This document shows, in pieces, positions 49,930 to 61,600 of a DNA stretch of 64,000 bases. The notes under the pieces were generated by a model. That model was given only the letters and a program-made list of their open reading frames with translations. It was not told the origin of the DNA and did no database searches. The position numbers were made by a program, and so were the translations under genes. Positions within the stretch are counted from its first letter, which is position 1. Every line of letters begins with the position of its first letter. Origin of the DNA: Cardinalis cardinalis (Eukaryota > Chordata > Aves > Passeriformes > Cardinalidae); the NCBI GenBank assembly GCA_014549065.1, contig JACDOX010000067.1:2672815-2736814 (forward strand), read 5' to 3'.

Positions 49930-52393
49930 CAGGGTGAAGCAAGTCTGGGGTGAAAATCCAAGCCAGCTCCACCTGCTGGGAGCTGTGAGCAGCAAGGCCT
50001 CCAGCCTGGAGGGCTCTACCACCTTTTGCCCTCTTTAAGGCGCTGAGTGAGGAGGTATCATTTTACGGCAGCGTGGATTTTCTTTTATTTTAGAAATAAA
50101 CTGAATTTCTGATGTCTAAAAGTAAAACTGGGGACAAGATGAGTCATTTTTTTAAAGGTCACTTTTTTTNCCCCCCCAAGAACACCTTTTCACCTTTCTT
50201 TATTGGTGAAACACTTCTACAATCACACAAACCTCTGTTAACAAAAGAATAAGTAAGCTCACTGGGTTAACTGAAATATTTTTCTACCTCAAACAAAATG
50301 GTGTTTTTTTTTTTTTTTAATTTACCTGGAGTCTGGCATTTTTTCATAGAAAAATGGCCTAAAATGAAATCTGAAGTTGTTTTAACTGATCACATTTTCT
50401 CAGCTTTTTCTTTCTCCTATCTTTGTTTTTTGTTCACATGCTTTCCTCTTTGGTGACTATTTCCTTAAATTCACTCCATGTTTCTATTAGGTTTTTGCCT
50501 AGAGTTGGCACAGAGCAAGCAGAGCTGGTTCTCTGACCTGCACAGAGACTTTTGATGCCATGGGTATTCTTTAATGAGACTTCTGTCTGCCCGGTGACCC
50601 ATCTGTGCTCTGAGCTGCTACAACAGGGCCTTAGGGCAACAATGAAATAGGCATAGGATGCTAATCCACATCCTCTGCCACCTTTCACCGTGTGCATTGC
50701 AGATAAAATCCAAACACAGGTTTTTTCCAACCCTGAAATTCAATCAAAACAGCTATGCTGCTATTGTAGGGGTCNGGTTTTGTGTTTTCCCTCCTAACAA
50801 AGCAAAAATGGGAGATAAATCTGCCTTTACACTTGTTCTCAGTTTGACACTTAAAATACTGTTTACTAACTTATGATAAAAGCTGTGGATTTGGTTCTTT
50901 CAGGAGGATCTAAGTTANTAATGACCAAAAGATAGACTAGAGAAATTGCTGTCATCGTCTGCAGTTTTCCTTTTGTTCTTTGAATTTGAAAAATTGTTTT
51001 TCAAATTTCTACCGATGAAAACAATATCAAACTGGTTGAGACACAACTGTCTGGAGAGCAAAGCCTGTTACAATGGGAAAGGGGGAAAAAAAATAATAGA
51101 TGACTGGGCTGCCTTCTTTCATTTTTTGACCTTTAATTGAAAGATTGAAGATAAGTAGTTCCTGGGAGAAAGCAAAAGGCTGATTCACTTACCCTGTAGC
51201 TTTGAGTGGAAAAGCTTCCTGGAAGCCTTACTATATATTATGAATCATCCTCTTGTCATTCCAAGAAGTTCATAGACAAGTAAAATGTTAGAAATGGATT
51301 GGAAGTGGAGTGATGGGCAGTACGGCCTAAGTGAGAGGTTAAAGGTCTCAAGATAATACATTCAGGAGTCCCTCAGGACATTTTTGTAAAACTGATGTTT
51401 CTGACCTCAGGAATCCTTGTCTCCACNTATTAGGATTCACTGCTCTCTTAGAATAATGTCATTTTGAAAAGTTCACATGCTTTATATGAAGTTTTAAAAA
51501 TGAGGACTGAGTTTTCTTTCAAGGAAATCAGATGGAGTCATCACTGCTTCATGCTTATGGGACTGTAGAGCGTGTGGGGTTGACTGACTGCCATTTCAAA
51601 CCCTGTAACATAAATGAAATCAGATATAAAACAGATTTGATCACAGTAAGCACAAAGGAATCAATTATTAAATCCTCGAGGGTGTCACAGTATACTGTAG
51701 GTGGGGGAGAATAAGCTTTGGAATTTCAGGAGACAGAATGGGGTTGGAAGAGTAGCAAATCCTCTGCTTGGGATGGGAATCAAGTGTTTCACAGTATGGC
51801 AAGAATTCAATTGACCTTGAAAGTANGTGAGCCCCTTATTCTTTTTCAGAACCACATCCTCTCAGGATGCTTATTAGGACGCCTAATCCTCACTGTTGAC
51901 ATAAGAGTTCATTACAAATTCTTTCTAAAATGTACCTTTAAAGACATGTGTTTAATCAAGGTAGTAACTCAGTGACCATTTCTTAAGCTAACTACCAAAA
52001 AATTGTGTGTCACAGTACCAATGTTCCTATGTTCAATCCTTTTTTGCCCTCATATGAGTGCAGATTGGGGAATTCTGTGTGTTCTATAGCTGCTCACTTT
52101 TAACCAGAGGTGACAGGATAAACANGCATTTTGCTCTGCTGTAATCTCTTCCATCATATGCAAGTGACCAATGTGCAGTGCTTCCAAATCTCTACATGGA
52201 CAGTGCCACAAGCCCTAGTGCTCTGCAATGAGGGATGAGGAAAAATTACTCCACTGGCAAAAGTACCCAGATGTTTTAATGCCTTTCTGAAAGGCTTGAT
52301 ATTTAGGACTGGCATAATGGTCAGCTTCATTGACATGTTCCAAATTTACATGGGAGCTGGCACAGACTGTGAGGTGTTTCTTAGTTTGACTTG
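49930..52393. other. Non-coding stretch after the gap
   Basis: A T7-N-C8 junction lies at 50163-50178, with an ambiguous base at the T/C boundary. A T15 run is at 50304-50318. A minus-strand frame of 98 codons (50434-50730) has no recognised domain. No transposon was identified. Confidence 0.5.
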
Positions 52394-52963
52394 TGTCCTG
52401 GTTTCAGCTGGCACAGAGTTCATTCTGTTCTCAGTAGCTGGTACAGGGCTGTGTTTGGGATGCAGTTTGGGAATGATGTTGATGTTTTGCTGGGCAGAGT
52501 TTGCTCTGGGCCCTGGATGTTCTGGTGTCTCGTACTCTGCCCATGTGGGGCTGTGCAATAAATGGGGAGGGAGCACAGCCAGGACAGCTGCCCCAAACTG
52601 GCCAAGGGGACTTTCCATGCTGGGAATGTAAACTGGGAGGAGCTGGCCAGGAGCAGCTGTTGGCAATGGGATGGGCACTGGTCAAGGAGTGGAGAGCAAC
52701 TATTGTCCATCACTTGTTTTTCTTGGGGCTTATTTTCTCTCTCTCTGTCATGTTCATTTAAGTTATTGTTATTGGGTTTGTAGGATTATTTATTAGTATT
52801 GTTAGGATTATTGTATTTTACTTTGTTTCAATTATTAAACTATTCTTACCTCAACCCTTGAGTTCTTTTTTTAGCTTCTCTGATTCTCTCCCCCACCCCA
52901 CTGCAGGGGGGAGCCAGACAGTGGCTGTGGTACTTCATTGCCATGTGGAGCTAAACCACAGCC
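52394..52963 (+). mobile_element. Solo LTR of an avian endogenous retrovirus
   Basis: The element starts TGTCCTGGTTTCAGCTGG (52394) and ends near AAACCACA (52953-52960; the edge is uncertain by a few bases). In between, in the right order, are the blocks I associate with this common bird LTR family. These are AGTAGCTGGTACAG (52433-52446), GGGAGCACAGCCAGGACAGC (52569-52588), CCAAACTGGCCAA (52593-52605), GAGCTGGCCAGG (52640-52651), CATCACTTGTTTT (52709-52721), a T/A-rich stretch, ATTAAA (52834-52839), and CTGATTCTCTCCCCCA (52880-52895). Length is about 570 bases, normal for such an LTR. There is no gag, pol or env sequence on either side, so it is a solo LTR left by recombination. I find no clear target-site duplication. 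The TATA position reads AATGTAAA (52625-52632), which looks decayed. Frames of 60-111 codons inside it on both strands are not genes. The exact family name was not determined. Confidence 0.9.
52834..52839 (+). terminator. LTR polyadenylation signal (ATTAAA)
   Basis: ATTAAA is the common variant of AATAAA and sits at the expected place late in the LTR, followed within about 20 bases by CTTACCTCAACC. It could still end transcripts that read through the locus in the plus orientation. Confidence 0.55.
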
Positions 52964-55899
52964 CTGAGCAGCAGCATTTAAAATTTAAAATTATTGCAGC
53001 TTGGATTTGAAGTAAACACTTCACTGGGGTGAATACAGTGGGGAAGAGTGAATGCTTCTGTGCCTTTTTCTGCTGATATTGTTTAGCTGGAGACAGCTTT
53101 CTGCAAGACTGAATTACCAGGGCAAGAGTGCATTGATTTACATCCTGAAGGTTGTCTTTCTAGTGAGAAAAGGCACAACAGTGTGTGTGTCTGTTTTTAT
53201 AACTGTAGATTTTGAAGAGAAATATATGCTAAAATAAAACAAGGGTTGAGGAGGAATAGTACTGTGTGGATTTCTAAATAGTGAACTTTAATACTGGAGG
53301 AGAGAAGGTTTTATATTCTGGTTGACTTTTCAGTGCTCCTGCTCACATGCTGGCATGCATCACAATAATGTATTTTCACCCTTGCATTTTGCTTTAGCTA
53401 TTGACTCATNGACTTGTTTGTTGATAGAAGACAGGCAGCTGAACGAATCCCAGGAGGGGCTGATCAGATTTTTGATCACTAATGGTGCAGTACCTCAGAC
53501 CCCTCTATAAGGAATGCCATTTGATTTGATTTGTATAGTGAAGAGTTAATTTTATATTATCTAAAGTGCTTTTTAGGATTGATTTATATACTCCTACTTT
53601 CACATTAATTGGGAAGTATCTATTGTTATCTCTCTAAAGGTCAGCTTCTCCTCTGCTTACTCACATGAGTAATGTAATTGATGGCACTGCATCTGCTCAG
53701 GAGAATAGGGAGATCCTGGTTTGATGCCATGCTGAATGGAAATAGCTCCACTAAGTCTGAATGTAGGTGCTGAAGAATGCTCTAACTTCAGAGAAATACA
53801 CCTCCTCTCTTGCATATCTCAGCATAGTTTTCTTTTTTATTTTGTCTGACTCGAATACTATTAAGAGTAAATTTGAGCTCTTTTACAAATAGTTTTCAAA
53901 TTTACTTGTAAGGAGATAATCCTGGACAGGCTCAAGTCCTTTACCAAATGTTCTATCCTGGTTATCATCTGCTTAGAGCAGGGCTGGGCAAGCAGTTACT
54001 TGGGAGTAATTCCAGCTCTGGACTCTTCCTTTGCTGTGCCAGTTGTACCATCACAGCAAAGTAACTCAGAAATGGCATTTCTATATCAGCATTATTCATG
54101 TTTTGTTGTTCAATAGTGAAGGAAAATTAAGCTAGGAGTTCTAAAAGTGCATGTATAAAGAAGGATGCAAAAGGATTGCTTTCTGGACTTACATTAGGTC
54201 ACTCCCTGTACCCACACTTCCAAAATCATCCCATAATTTTCCCTGTCATTCTTCTGAAGTGAGTGATGACCATATGCTTCTTTTTGTTCAATTATTTTTG
54301 ACCGTGTTTGTTTCTGACGCATTAACCAATACTTTTAGTCACAATTATCNCAAAGAACTTGGAATTAACATTTTAATAAGATATAATCTGCTTCCATTCA
54401 TAACTTTTGGCTTTTAAATTCTAACACATGCAATACTTTAGTGCTGAATCATTTCAGGGATTCTACAAAATGTAGAGATAATTGAAATGAGGATTTAANC
54501 TTGGATTATTGAAAGGAGGATTAAATTCAATCTGTGAACAGCTTGAAATGTTTTATGTTAATACAATCACAAAAATTCTGTCAGATTTCAATTGTAGAGA
54601 CCACAGCTCATTCAGAAGGAAGAAATAGATACTTTTTCCTCTAGATTTGAAATATATTTAAGCTATAAAGGGGGAAAAGGAGGCAATTCACAAATGTGGA
54701 ACTACAGGAAAACAAATTTATAGGTTTAGGAACACATGTACCCATCAAAAGAGTTCTTCAATTACAGAAGAATAAGGCTAAAAAGTACCTCAGTACATCT
54801 CTTAGGTCATCTTTGTGCTTCAAAGCAGGATACTTCTGCCAGTCCTGGCAGACATTTATCTATCTAACTTCATGCTCTGGATTTCCAAAAGTAATGCCCT
54901 TGTCCCAGACAGCTATTTCCAAGCTTTATTATCTTTCATACCAAGAAAAAAAAATCCTCCTTCCTTTAATTACCCACAGTTATACACCCTGTTTGTCTGG
55001 ACCCAAACTTTGTTTTGTGCTCTTCCNGGCAGCTGTCATTTGTGTTCTTCAAGACTGTTCCCAGTGTCAAACACCCTCTCCTCTCATCACTCCTGGCTGT
55101 GGGTTTGCTCTCCCAAACTCCCTGCTCTAGGTTATGTTCCCTGTGTGGATTTCTGGTATAATCCAGGTAGCAGCTGCTTTTTAATTNTTTGCTGCATGAT
55201 ACAGTTCACTCATGCTCACTTTGTAATCTGTTATCTCACTTTTTTGCTCTCCTCAGACCTGCATTTCTCCTTCTATTTCTCCATAAGCAAGAACAAGTCC
55301 TTATCTTTGCCTTAATTAGTTTTATCTTTTTTTTTCCACACCAGTGCTTCAGTTAGGCAAAATAATTTTGATTTCCATTCCTGTTCTCTAGCATACCTGC
55401 AGGCCTTTCTGCTTAGAAGTCATCTGCATCAGAAAGCATTTCTCCCAGAAAAATCCTTGAATAGAGCCAGACCCATGATAGAGCTCAGCTTCTTCCTTCT
55501 TCCTGTCAGTGAAGGAAATAGACAAATTTTTGAAACAATTTATTCTTGCAAAATCCATGTCATCTGTTACCTACCTTATTGTTGTCTTTCAGGTGCTTGC
55601 AAATAATTTTATTCATTCCTATGTTTTTTATTCCCTCAGGAGTTGGAGTTAAGCTATCTGTCTATCTATCCAATAAAATTTTCAAGCTACTCTTTTTATC
55701 CATTTCTGTGTTAGGATTGGATTTATCCTTCTGGTAAACCTTTCTCCAAGTTCCCATAATCACTTCTGAGATTTTTTCAACTTGTTCTCTGAATATTTTA
55801 TGATGAAAATCATCAAGTCTAGACTGTTTGAATCATCTTAGTTATCTAAATATTCTCTAACCTTTTGAGTATTCCTTTTTCTCTGAGATCTTATCCTTT
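52964..55899. other. AT-rich non-coding stretch
   Basis: The longest frames (144 codons at 54696-55130 and 166 codons at 54815-55315, both plus) overlap each other in different registers and cross Ns. They are rich in Leu, Ser, Phe and Cys, as expected from pyrimidine-rich DNA. No splice signals or recognised domain support them. Confidence 0.5.
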
Positions 55900-56290
55900 T
55901 TTTGGCATTTAAGGCACCTGACTTCTACTTGTGGTTGACTCACTGCCAGCTCAGGAGGTGCAGACCCCTCTGCCAGGTCCCTGAATATTTCCCTCATGCA
56001 GTTTTGCTGCAGCAGAGCTGGGGAGGTTCTAAGGATTCTGCAGCAGAAGTTTCCTGTGCCCCACCCCGATGCTCTGAGGACTCTGAGAGCTGCAGGGCAG
56101 GAGGTGTCTGTGCTCCAGGGCAGCTCCCTGGATCTGCCAGGCCTGGAGTGGCAGGCTCAGCCCACACACTGGTGCCACCACAGCTTGGGGACAGCTCTGG
56201 GGACAGGCTTTCCCTGAGGGGTGGCTCTGTCTCTACAGGCAATGCAGTCCTGGCAGTTCTGTTTTCTTTGAGGGACTTCCACATGCCTCA
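55900..56290. other. GC-richer patch, origin unknown
   Basis: It is clearly richer in G and C than its flanks and is open in several frames on both strands (148 codons plus, 96 minus). It contains short internal echoes such as GGGGACAGCTCTGGGGACAG (56187-56206) and repeated CTGCAGCAG-like words. It could be an old GC-rich repeat or an exon-like relic. I recognise no family or domain. Confidence 0.4.
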
Positions 56291-56381
56291 GTATGAAAGC
56301 AGAATTTTTAAATTAGTAATATTGCATTATTGCAGTTTCTTCCTGTAGCACACCACGTTAGCTTGTGATCTGTGTATTGGT

Positions 56382-56440
56382 CATAGAATCATGGCTAGCA
56401 GAGACATGGAGGGCATCCTAACCAAACCTCTGTGCAGGGA
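56382..56440 (-). mobile_element. CR1 3' terminal fragment (short)
   Basis: It begins CATAGAATCATGG, the reverse complement of the ATTCTATG-type 3' terminus of CR1, then GGGCATCCTAACCAAACCTC where CR1 usually has a GATCATC-TAGTCCAACC segment. Only the last 60 bases or so are recognisable, as in heavily 5'-truncated CR1 copies. Confidence 0.5.
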
Positions 56441-56599
56441 CAGAAGTAAAAATTGAAGTGCTTCTGACTGATTTTTGCCTTATCTGTTCTTAAAAATTCT
56501 GCAACCCTCCTAAGTAATTCTTTCAGTGTCCTGGTAGCTGGGAAGGGTTTGCTTGTGTGCTCTAAATAATTCTTGTTGCATTGTAAGCTGTTTATTTTC
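56441..56599. other. Non-coding sequence, nothing identified
   Basis: Short spacer between the CR1 end and the pentanucleotide repeat. Confidence 0.5.
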
Positions 56600-56619
56600 T
56601 GTCCTGTCCTGTCCTGTCC
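56600..56619 (+). repeat. (TGTCC)4 pentanucleotide repeat
   Basis: Four perfect TGTCC units in a row. A short but perfect tandem repeat. Confidence 0.9.
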
Positions 56620-58593
56620 AAGTGGAAAAGCTGAGAAGTTTATTATCTTTCTCTCTGTGGAAATTGTGAATGTAGTGGCAGATTGCTGTCTCATGTCCAG
56701 GCAAGGTGTTCTTCAATATTTACACCANTTCCCTTGAAATGTGTTTTAAACATGTTGGGGACAGAGAATAGCTTGTTCAATTTTGGAGCTGACAGAATGT
56801 GAAATCATCTATTGATTCTGTTATTAACCTAAAATATGTTTGATCAGCTTTTCTCACTTTTCACTGCACAATCCTCCATNATGCTACACTTTATTTTTTA
56901 TTACGTTTTGATATTGTCACAGATACAAGTTTAAACAGGATAAAAACAGAACCTATGGAAGAATCGAATATCAAAGCAAATATTTGATTTTTGTGTAGTT
57001 TCCAGAATACAAAATTATTCCCCAGTGTGAGCAGACACAATTTTTGGAATTAATGGGGATATGCAGAGTTATCATGAGTCTGAGCAGGCTTTTCACTGCA
57101 GTATTGGTTCTGCATGTGCAGCAGTCACAAATCTCCTGCCAGTAATATTCAGGGAAAATATAGAGCATATTTAAGGACACATANATGTGGTTCCATGTTA
57201 ATGTTGTCATAATGGAACATAAACTGAGGCTGTTAGATTAACAAGAGGTACCAGATTTCTGTTTGCAAGATTAATCAAGCANACATATAGGCATAAACCA
57301 ATTTGTAGAGCATCAGCATTTCAGGATTCTCCAGAAAGTGAGGTAGATAAACAGTTTCATGTTTGACAAGACACACGTGCAAGCTTCAAGCTGGGACTGC
57401 AACCCACAAGGTCAACTGAAAGAAGGAAATATTGGGATAAACAGAATAACATCTCAAAATTTATAGATTGATGGGGTGACAGGAAGAATAATAGCAAAGA
57501 ACATGATTCAGTAGAAACCGGGATCAACATTTTTTTTATCAAAGATNAGATACTGATCCTTCACCCAGCAAAGGGTAAAACCTGAGGCTAGAGGGCTCAG
57601 CCAGGGGAGCTGATATTTGCATATGGTTTCATCTGCCCACAGTTATAAATCTGAGCACTCTCAGTGGTATCAATGCCTTGCAGAAAACTGTGCCTCTGAG
57701 AAGGAAAGAGTAGGGACAGATAACAAAGGAGATGATGGTGGAACAGGCTCCATCAGTATCAGATTTGCAAAGCTGTTGCATTTCACCTGGCATGAATTCT
57801 GTATTGTGGCTAAATTCACTNTGAGAGTAAGTTCCTTCTCTCTCAAAAGGCAGAGTGGACACATATTTTGTGTTTGCATAATATCTATGAAAGTTTAGAT
57901 TTTATTATATTTTTCTTTTCCTAACTGCATGACAAGCTGGATGTAGCACTGCACACCTGTGCAGAGCACCTTGTCAGGTCCTGCCTAGGCACAGCCCCTG
58001 AGGTGGCTTCTTATAGAAATCCATAACTCTCTGCATCAAGTGCTGTGTGAAGTCACACACATTCCAGCATGTTAAGGCTTAGCAGTAATGTTGGCATTAA
58101 AAATGAAAGGTGTAAAAAATGTAGCTCTTGATATAATTAGAGTGAAACTGGAGCTTACTTAAATACTTTTGTCAAGTGTCAGCATTTGACTTTTTGAAAG
58201 ATATATGTCTTTATGGAGTGAATAGANTATCTATGCTTCTCAGTATACTAAAATACTGAGTTTTCTTTCCTGTTGTTTCTTTTTCCCTGAGTAATATCAA
58301 TCAGACTACAAGACGTGATCAGNGGTTGCTGTTAGTACATAGCATCTCAACAAGATGCAAAAGGTGGCACAAAAGATCTCAGCAGTAACTATCACATGTA
58401 AACTGCTGGGCCTCCATAGCAGGAGAAACTTGTAAGATCCTTTTTGTAATCCTGTGCATATAAGAGCATCCCCAAAAACTTGCACATGGAAGAAGATCTT
58501 TGTGGGGAAAAGGACATAGCCATTGGCATATTTGAGATAATTGAAATCAATGACCAAATGCTTGTTAAAAGTTAGTTATTAATATTTATGCTG
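56620..58593. other. AT-rich non-coding stretch
   Basis: Short frames on both strands only. At 57617-57898 both strands are open for 70-93 codons without splice support. No repeats were recognised. Confidence 0.55.
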
Positions 58594-58695
58594 AGAGTTT
58601 CAAAGGAGCCTAAGGGAAATGTGTGCTCCTGACTCATTGAAATTCACCAGGAGCTGAGTGCCTAACTCCCTTAGGTCTTGCTGAAAATCCCAGCC
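58594..58695. mobile_element. Ancient palindromic (probably non-autonomous) sauropsid repeat
   Basis: The left arm TTTCAAAGGAGCCTAAGGGA (58598-58617) and the right arm CCTAACTCCCTTAGG (58661-58675), then GAAAATCCCAGCC (58683-58695), face each other around a CATTGAAATTCACC centre (58635-58648). I know this arrangement as a common old repeat of turtles, crocodilians and birds whose ends read TTTCAAAGG / CCTTTGAAAATCCCAGCC. The palindromic form suggests a non-autonomous DNA transposon. The copy is diverged (the right arm reads GTCTTGCTGAAAA). The database name is not certain. Confidence 0.7.
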
Positions 58696-61600
58696 TTAAT
58701 CTCTGTGTGACAATCTGATTTTGATGTTTTACAAACCATACTACCATAATAAGGATATGCTGAGGAAGCTGGGAAAACGTTGTGAGTGCTTATATTTAGT
58801 GCCTTTATTTTGACATAATCGTTTAAAATGGCTTTAGATGAAAATTTGTGAAGTAAAGCAATTTCCAACCGAAAGCCTCGTGGCNTAGGCTTCAGTCTGT
58901 GTTAGTGATGTAAACACACGCATTAAACTTTGTAATGGATTTTATGAAACTTAATGAGCAGATTTTTATTGTACTGTAATGCCATGTTGAAACTATCCTT
59001 GTTTCTTTGTTTTTCTTTGCCTACAGCTAGAAATAAATTTGACATGCCATATTATTACATTGTCCTAGTTCACTGTAAGTTTATAACATTACCTAAAACT
59101 AGAGCCTTTTTTTGAAGTTTTTGGCAAAAGTGATATTCTCTCATGACTTCTGCTCAGAATGATATACTAAATTTTTAAAACTATTNGGTATAGTTTTAGA
59201 AATAAGTTGATGGCATTTTTTTCATTATTTTTATTTCTAATGTGGTTGCAACTGTGAATCTCCAACTAAGACAGGCCAGTCAGCTCAGNTCTTCAAAGAC
59301 TCACAGTAACACTGAGAGCCAATACAAAGAGGGGTTGGTAAGGTATCAATTGCCACTTTTGTTCAAGCACTCTAAGATCTGTGTGACTATGAAAATTCAC
59401 ATTATACTCCTGCACTTCCACTGGCATTGAGCTGATTGCAGAGTATAACCAAAGAAAAAAGCTTCACTCATACTGGTATTTCTGTCAGCCTGACTTCACA
59501 ATCCCAAACTACTTTATTTATAAGATATCCAAGGATAGAAATAATTTAATGTTTCAGCGTGTGTTTCAGCTAACTGCCTTCCCAAAAATGAACAAACCCA
59601 CAAAGCCCAGTTCTTTCTACATAACTGGAAATTTTACCAGTCTTTACTGTTGAAAGAGCTGAAGGATTCCTCATGGCANCAAAAACCTCCCCACCTTTAG
59701 TAACTTGGCTTCTTCCACATCATTGTTCCAGTAAACTATCAGCTTAAACCACTGGTCAAGTGTGCTTATAGACTCATAAANATGTCCTGTAAAAAAGAAA
59801 CTGATTGCTAATCAGTGAACTATTGTAGTTAAGCTACACTGTGTTATAATACTAGAGTAGGATCATTTCCATCTATCAAATAGTATTTTCACTATGATAT
59901 TTCTTTCAGATGAAAGACAAATTTTAAACCTTAAGAGCTGTAGAAAAGCCAAGACAAAATATGTACAATTCACATTAGCAACCTGTTAATTTTTAGAAGC
60001 ATAAATGGTAAAGTGACTGGATAGGTGTAAACACCGCACCACTGNGGGATGAACCATTTTATCTCTCTTGTATGTGCTGAACAGGGCTGCCCTCAGGCCC
60101 ACAGACTCATGGACAGTTTGGCTGCAGTGCCATGGATGTGGTAAATAATATTGGGAATACTCAGCAATATCACACTTCAGTGTCCTGCTGAAACCAGCGG
60201 GTTCCCTGCTGCCTTAAAGAAATATGTACAATAATGTTCTTCCTGTATTGCTGGGGGGCTCGGTGCTTCTCCCCTGGTGTTCTTTGAGATTGTATTCACT
60301 GAAGGCAAGTTGTTGCTGGCATAGCTCAAGGTCCATTTGACTCAATTAGCTGCAGGATTTTAATATTCTTATGTCAGGTAACAAGCAGAGCTGGTTGAAC
60401 TTCTTTCCATGAATGTAGGAAAATATAGGAAAAAATAATCAAACTAAAGAAAATTGTCAATTTTTATTGTCAGTGTTTTTCTCCCACCCTCTTTGGTTAA
60501 TTATGATGCTTTTGTTTTCCAAAATTGAAAGTTTAAAGGAAAAAAAATCCAAAATTTTGTTTTCTTCCATTGTATTGTGGTTTCAGTTACTCTGCCCTAG
60601 GCATGAGAACACAAGATTTAATAGAGGCCACAAATTATAGCATTGGTTACCTGGGCTTCAGGGGCTTCTTTCAGCTTCTCCTGCTAAGAGAAAACCTCTG
60701 GCAATCACAGATCCCACTGTGAAGTCCTAGCCCCACTGAAGGCTCCAGGAAACTCAGTTGCCCTTACTGGTAGCAGAGTTTACCAATCTATTTTTATGAC
60801 AAATATGCCCCAAAGCTGTACACGTGCAGGTTTTCTTTACAAACTTTTAAAAGCTGGCTATTCAACAATTCATTATCCAAGGTGTGGAGAGCCTGGTGAG
60901 CATTGCCAATCCTGTTAACACCATTGTGAGGAACTTCGTGCAGCAGGAGTCATCTGACAACAGGCAACAGGGCAAACCCTCCTCAGCAATTGACCCAAGT
61001 GTCATCTTTGGTTTGCAAGTGGAATGGCACCTTTGTCTCCAGAAACGTGTCAAGTGTCACTGCCTGAAACATCAAGCTGAGCCTTGTCGTGCTGTTTACA
61101 CGAGCCTGATTGTGCAGTACTAATCTACAGGCTTTGGAACTGCTTCCCTTGCTAAATCCAGCTGAAGGCTGAAAAGTGCTTGATAAATCCTTAGGGTGCT
61201 TTAACTTTGAAGAATTCTTTTGCAACCGAGACAAACAGGATTAGTACATGTGGCCTTCCATACNGGAGCTCTGGGTCTCCCTTTCACTGGTAGAGTATCC
61301 CTTGCTGTTTTTTTCTCCCATTGATACCTCTTGATCAGAAAGGTAAAAAGATCATTAGGTTTGTAACAGCATCTTTTTAGCTATAATAAAATGTCTTTTG
61401 AANTCTGTATTACGAGACTGTGATTCAGAGCTTTCTAATTTAGCTATAAAGTATGTTCTGGGCAACAGCTTCTGATAGGAAAGTGTGCTGAAGTCAGTGG
61501 AATGGTTTCCAGTAATTTCCAGAGGCTCTGGATTGGGTTTTAAAATTTTATCCTGTTTTTATTTTTTTTCCTATGGTGGTGNGGCTCCAGCTGCATCACT

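Noticed and set aside
49131..50022. Three minus-strand frames of 242-276 codons, the longest in the window
   Set aside because: They consist almost wholly of unknown residues from the 630-N gap. The flanking real codons are too few to support a gene.
52296..52783. Frames of 73-111 codons on both strands
   Set aside because: They lie mostly inside the solo LTR, which is non-coding.
54696..55315. Plus-strand frames of 144 and 166 codons
   Set aside because: They overlap in different registers, cross Ns, and have the Leu/Ser/Phe/Cys-rich composition of translated pyrimidine-rich DNA. No domain or splice signal was found.
60862..61234. Possible gene fragment open on both strands, with cysteine-rich translations
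   Set aside because: No family recognised, and both strands are open to a similar extent. Without a database search there is no reason to prefer either.
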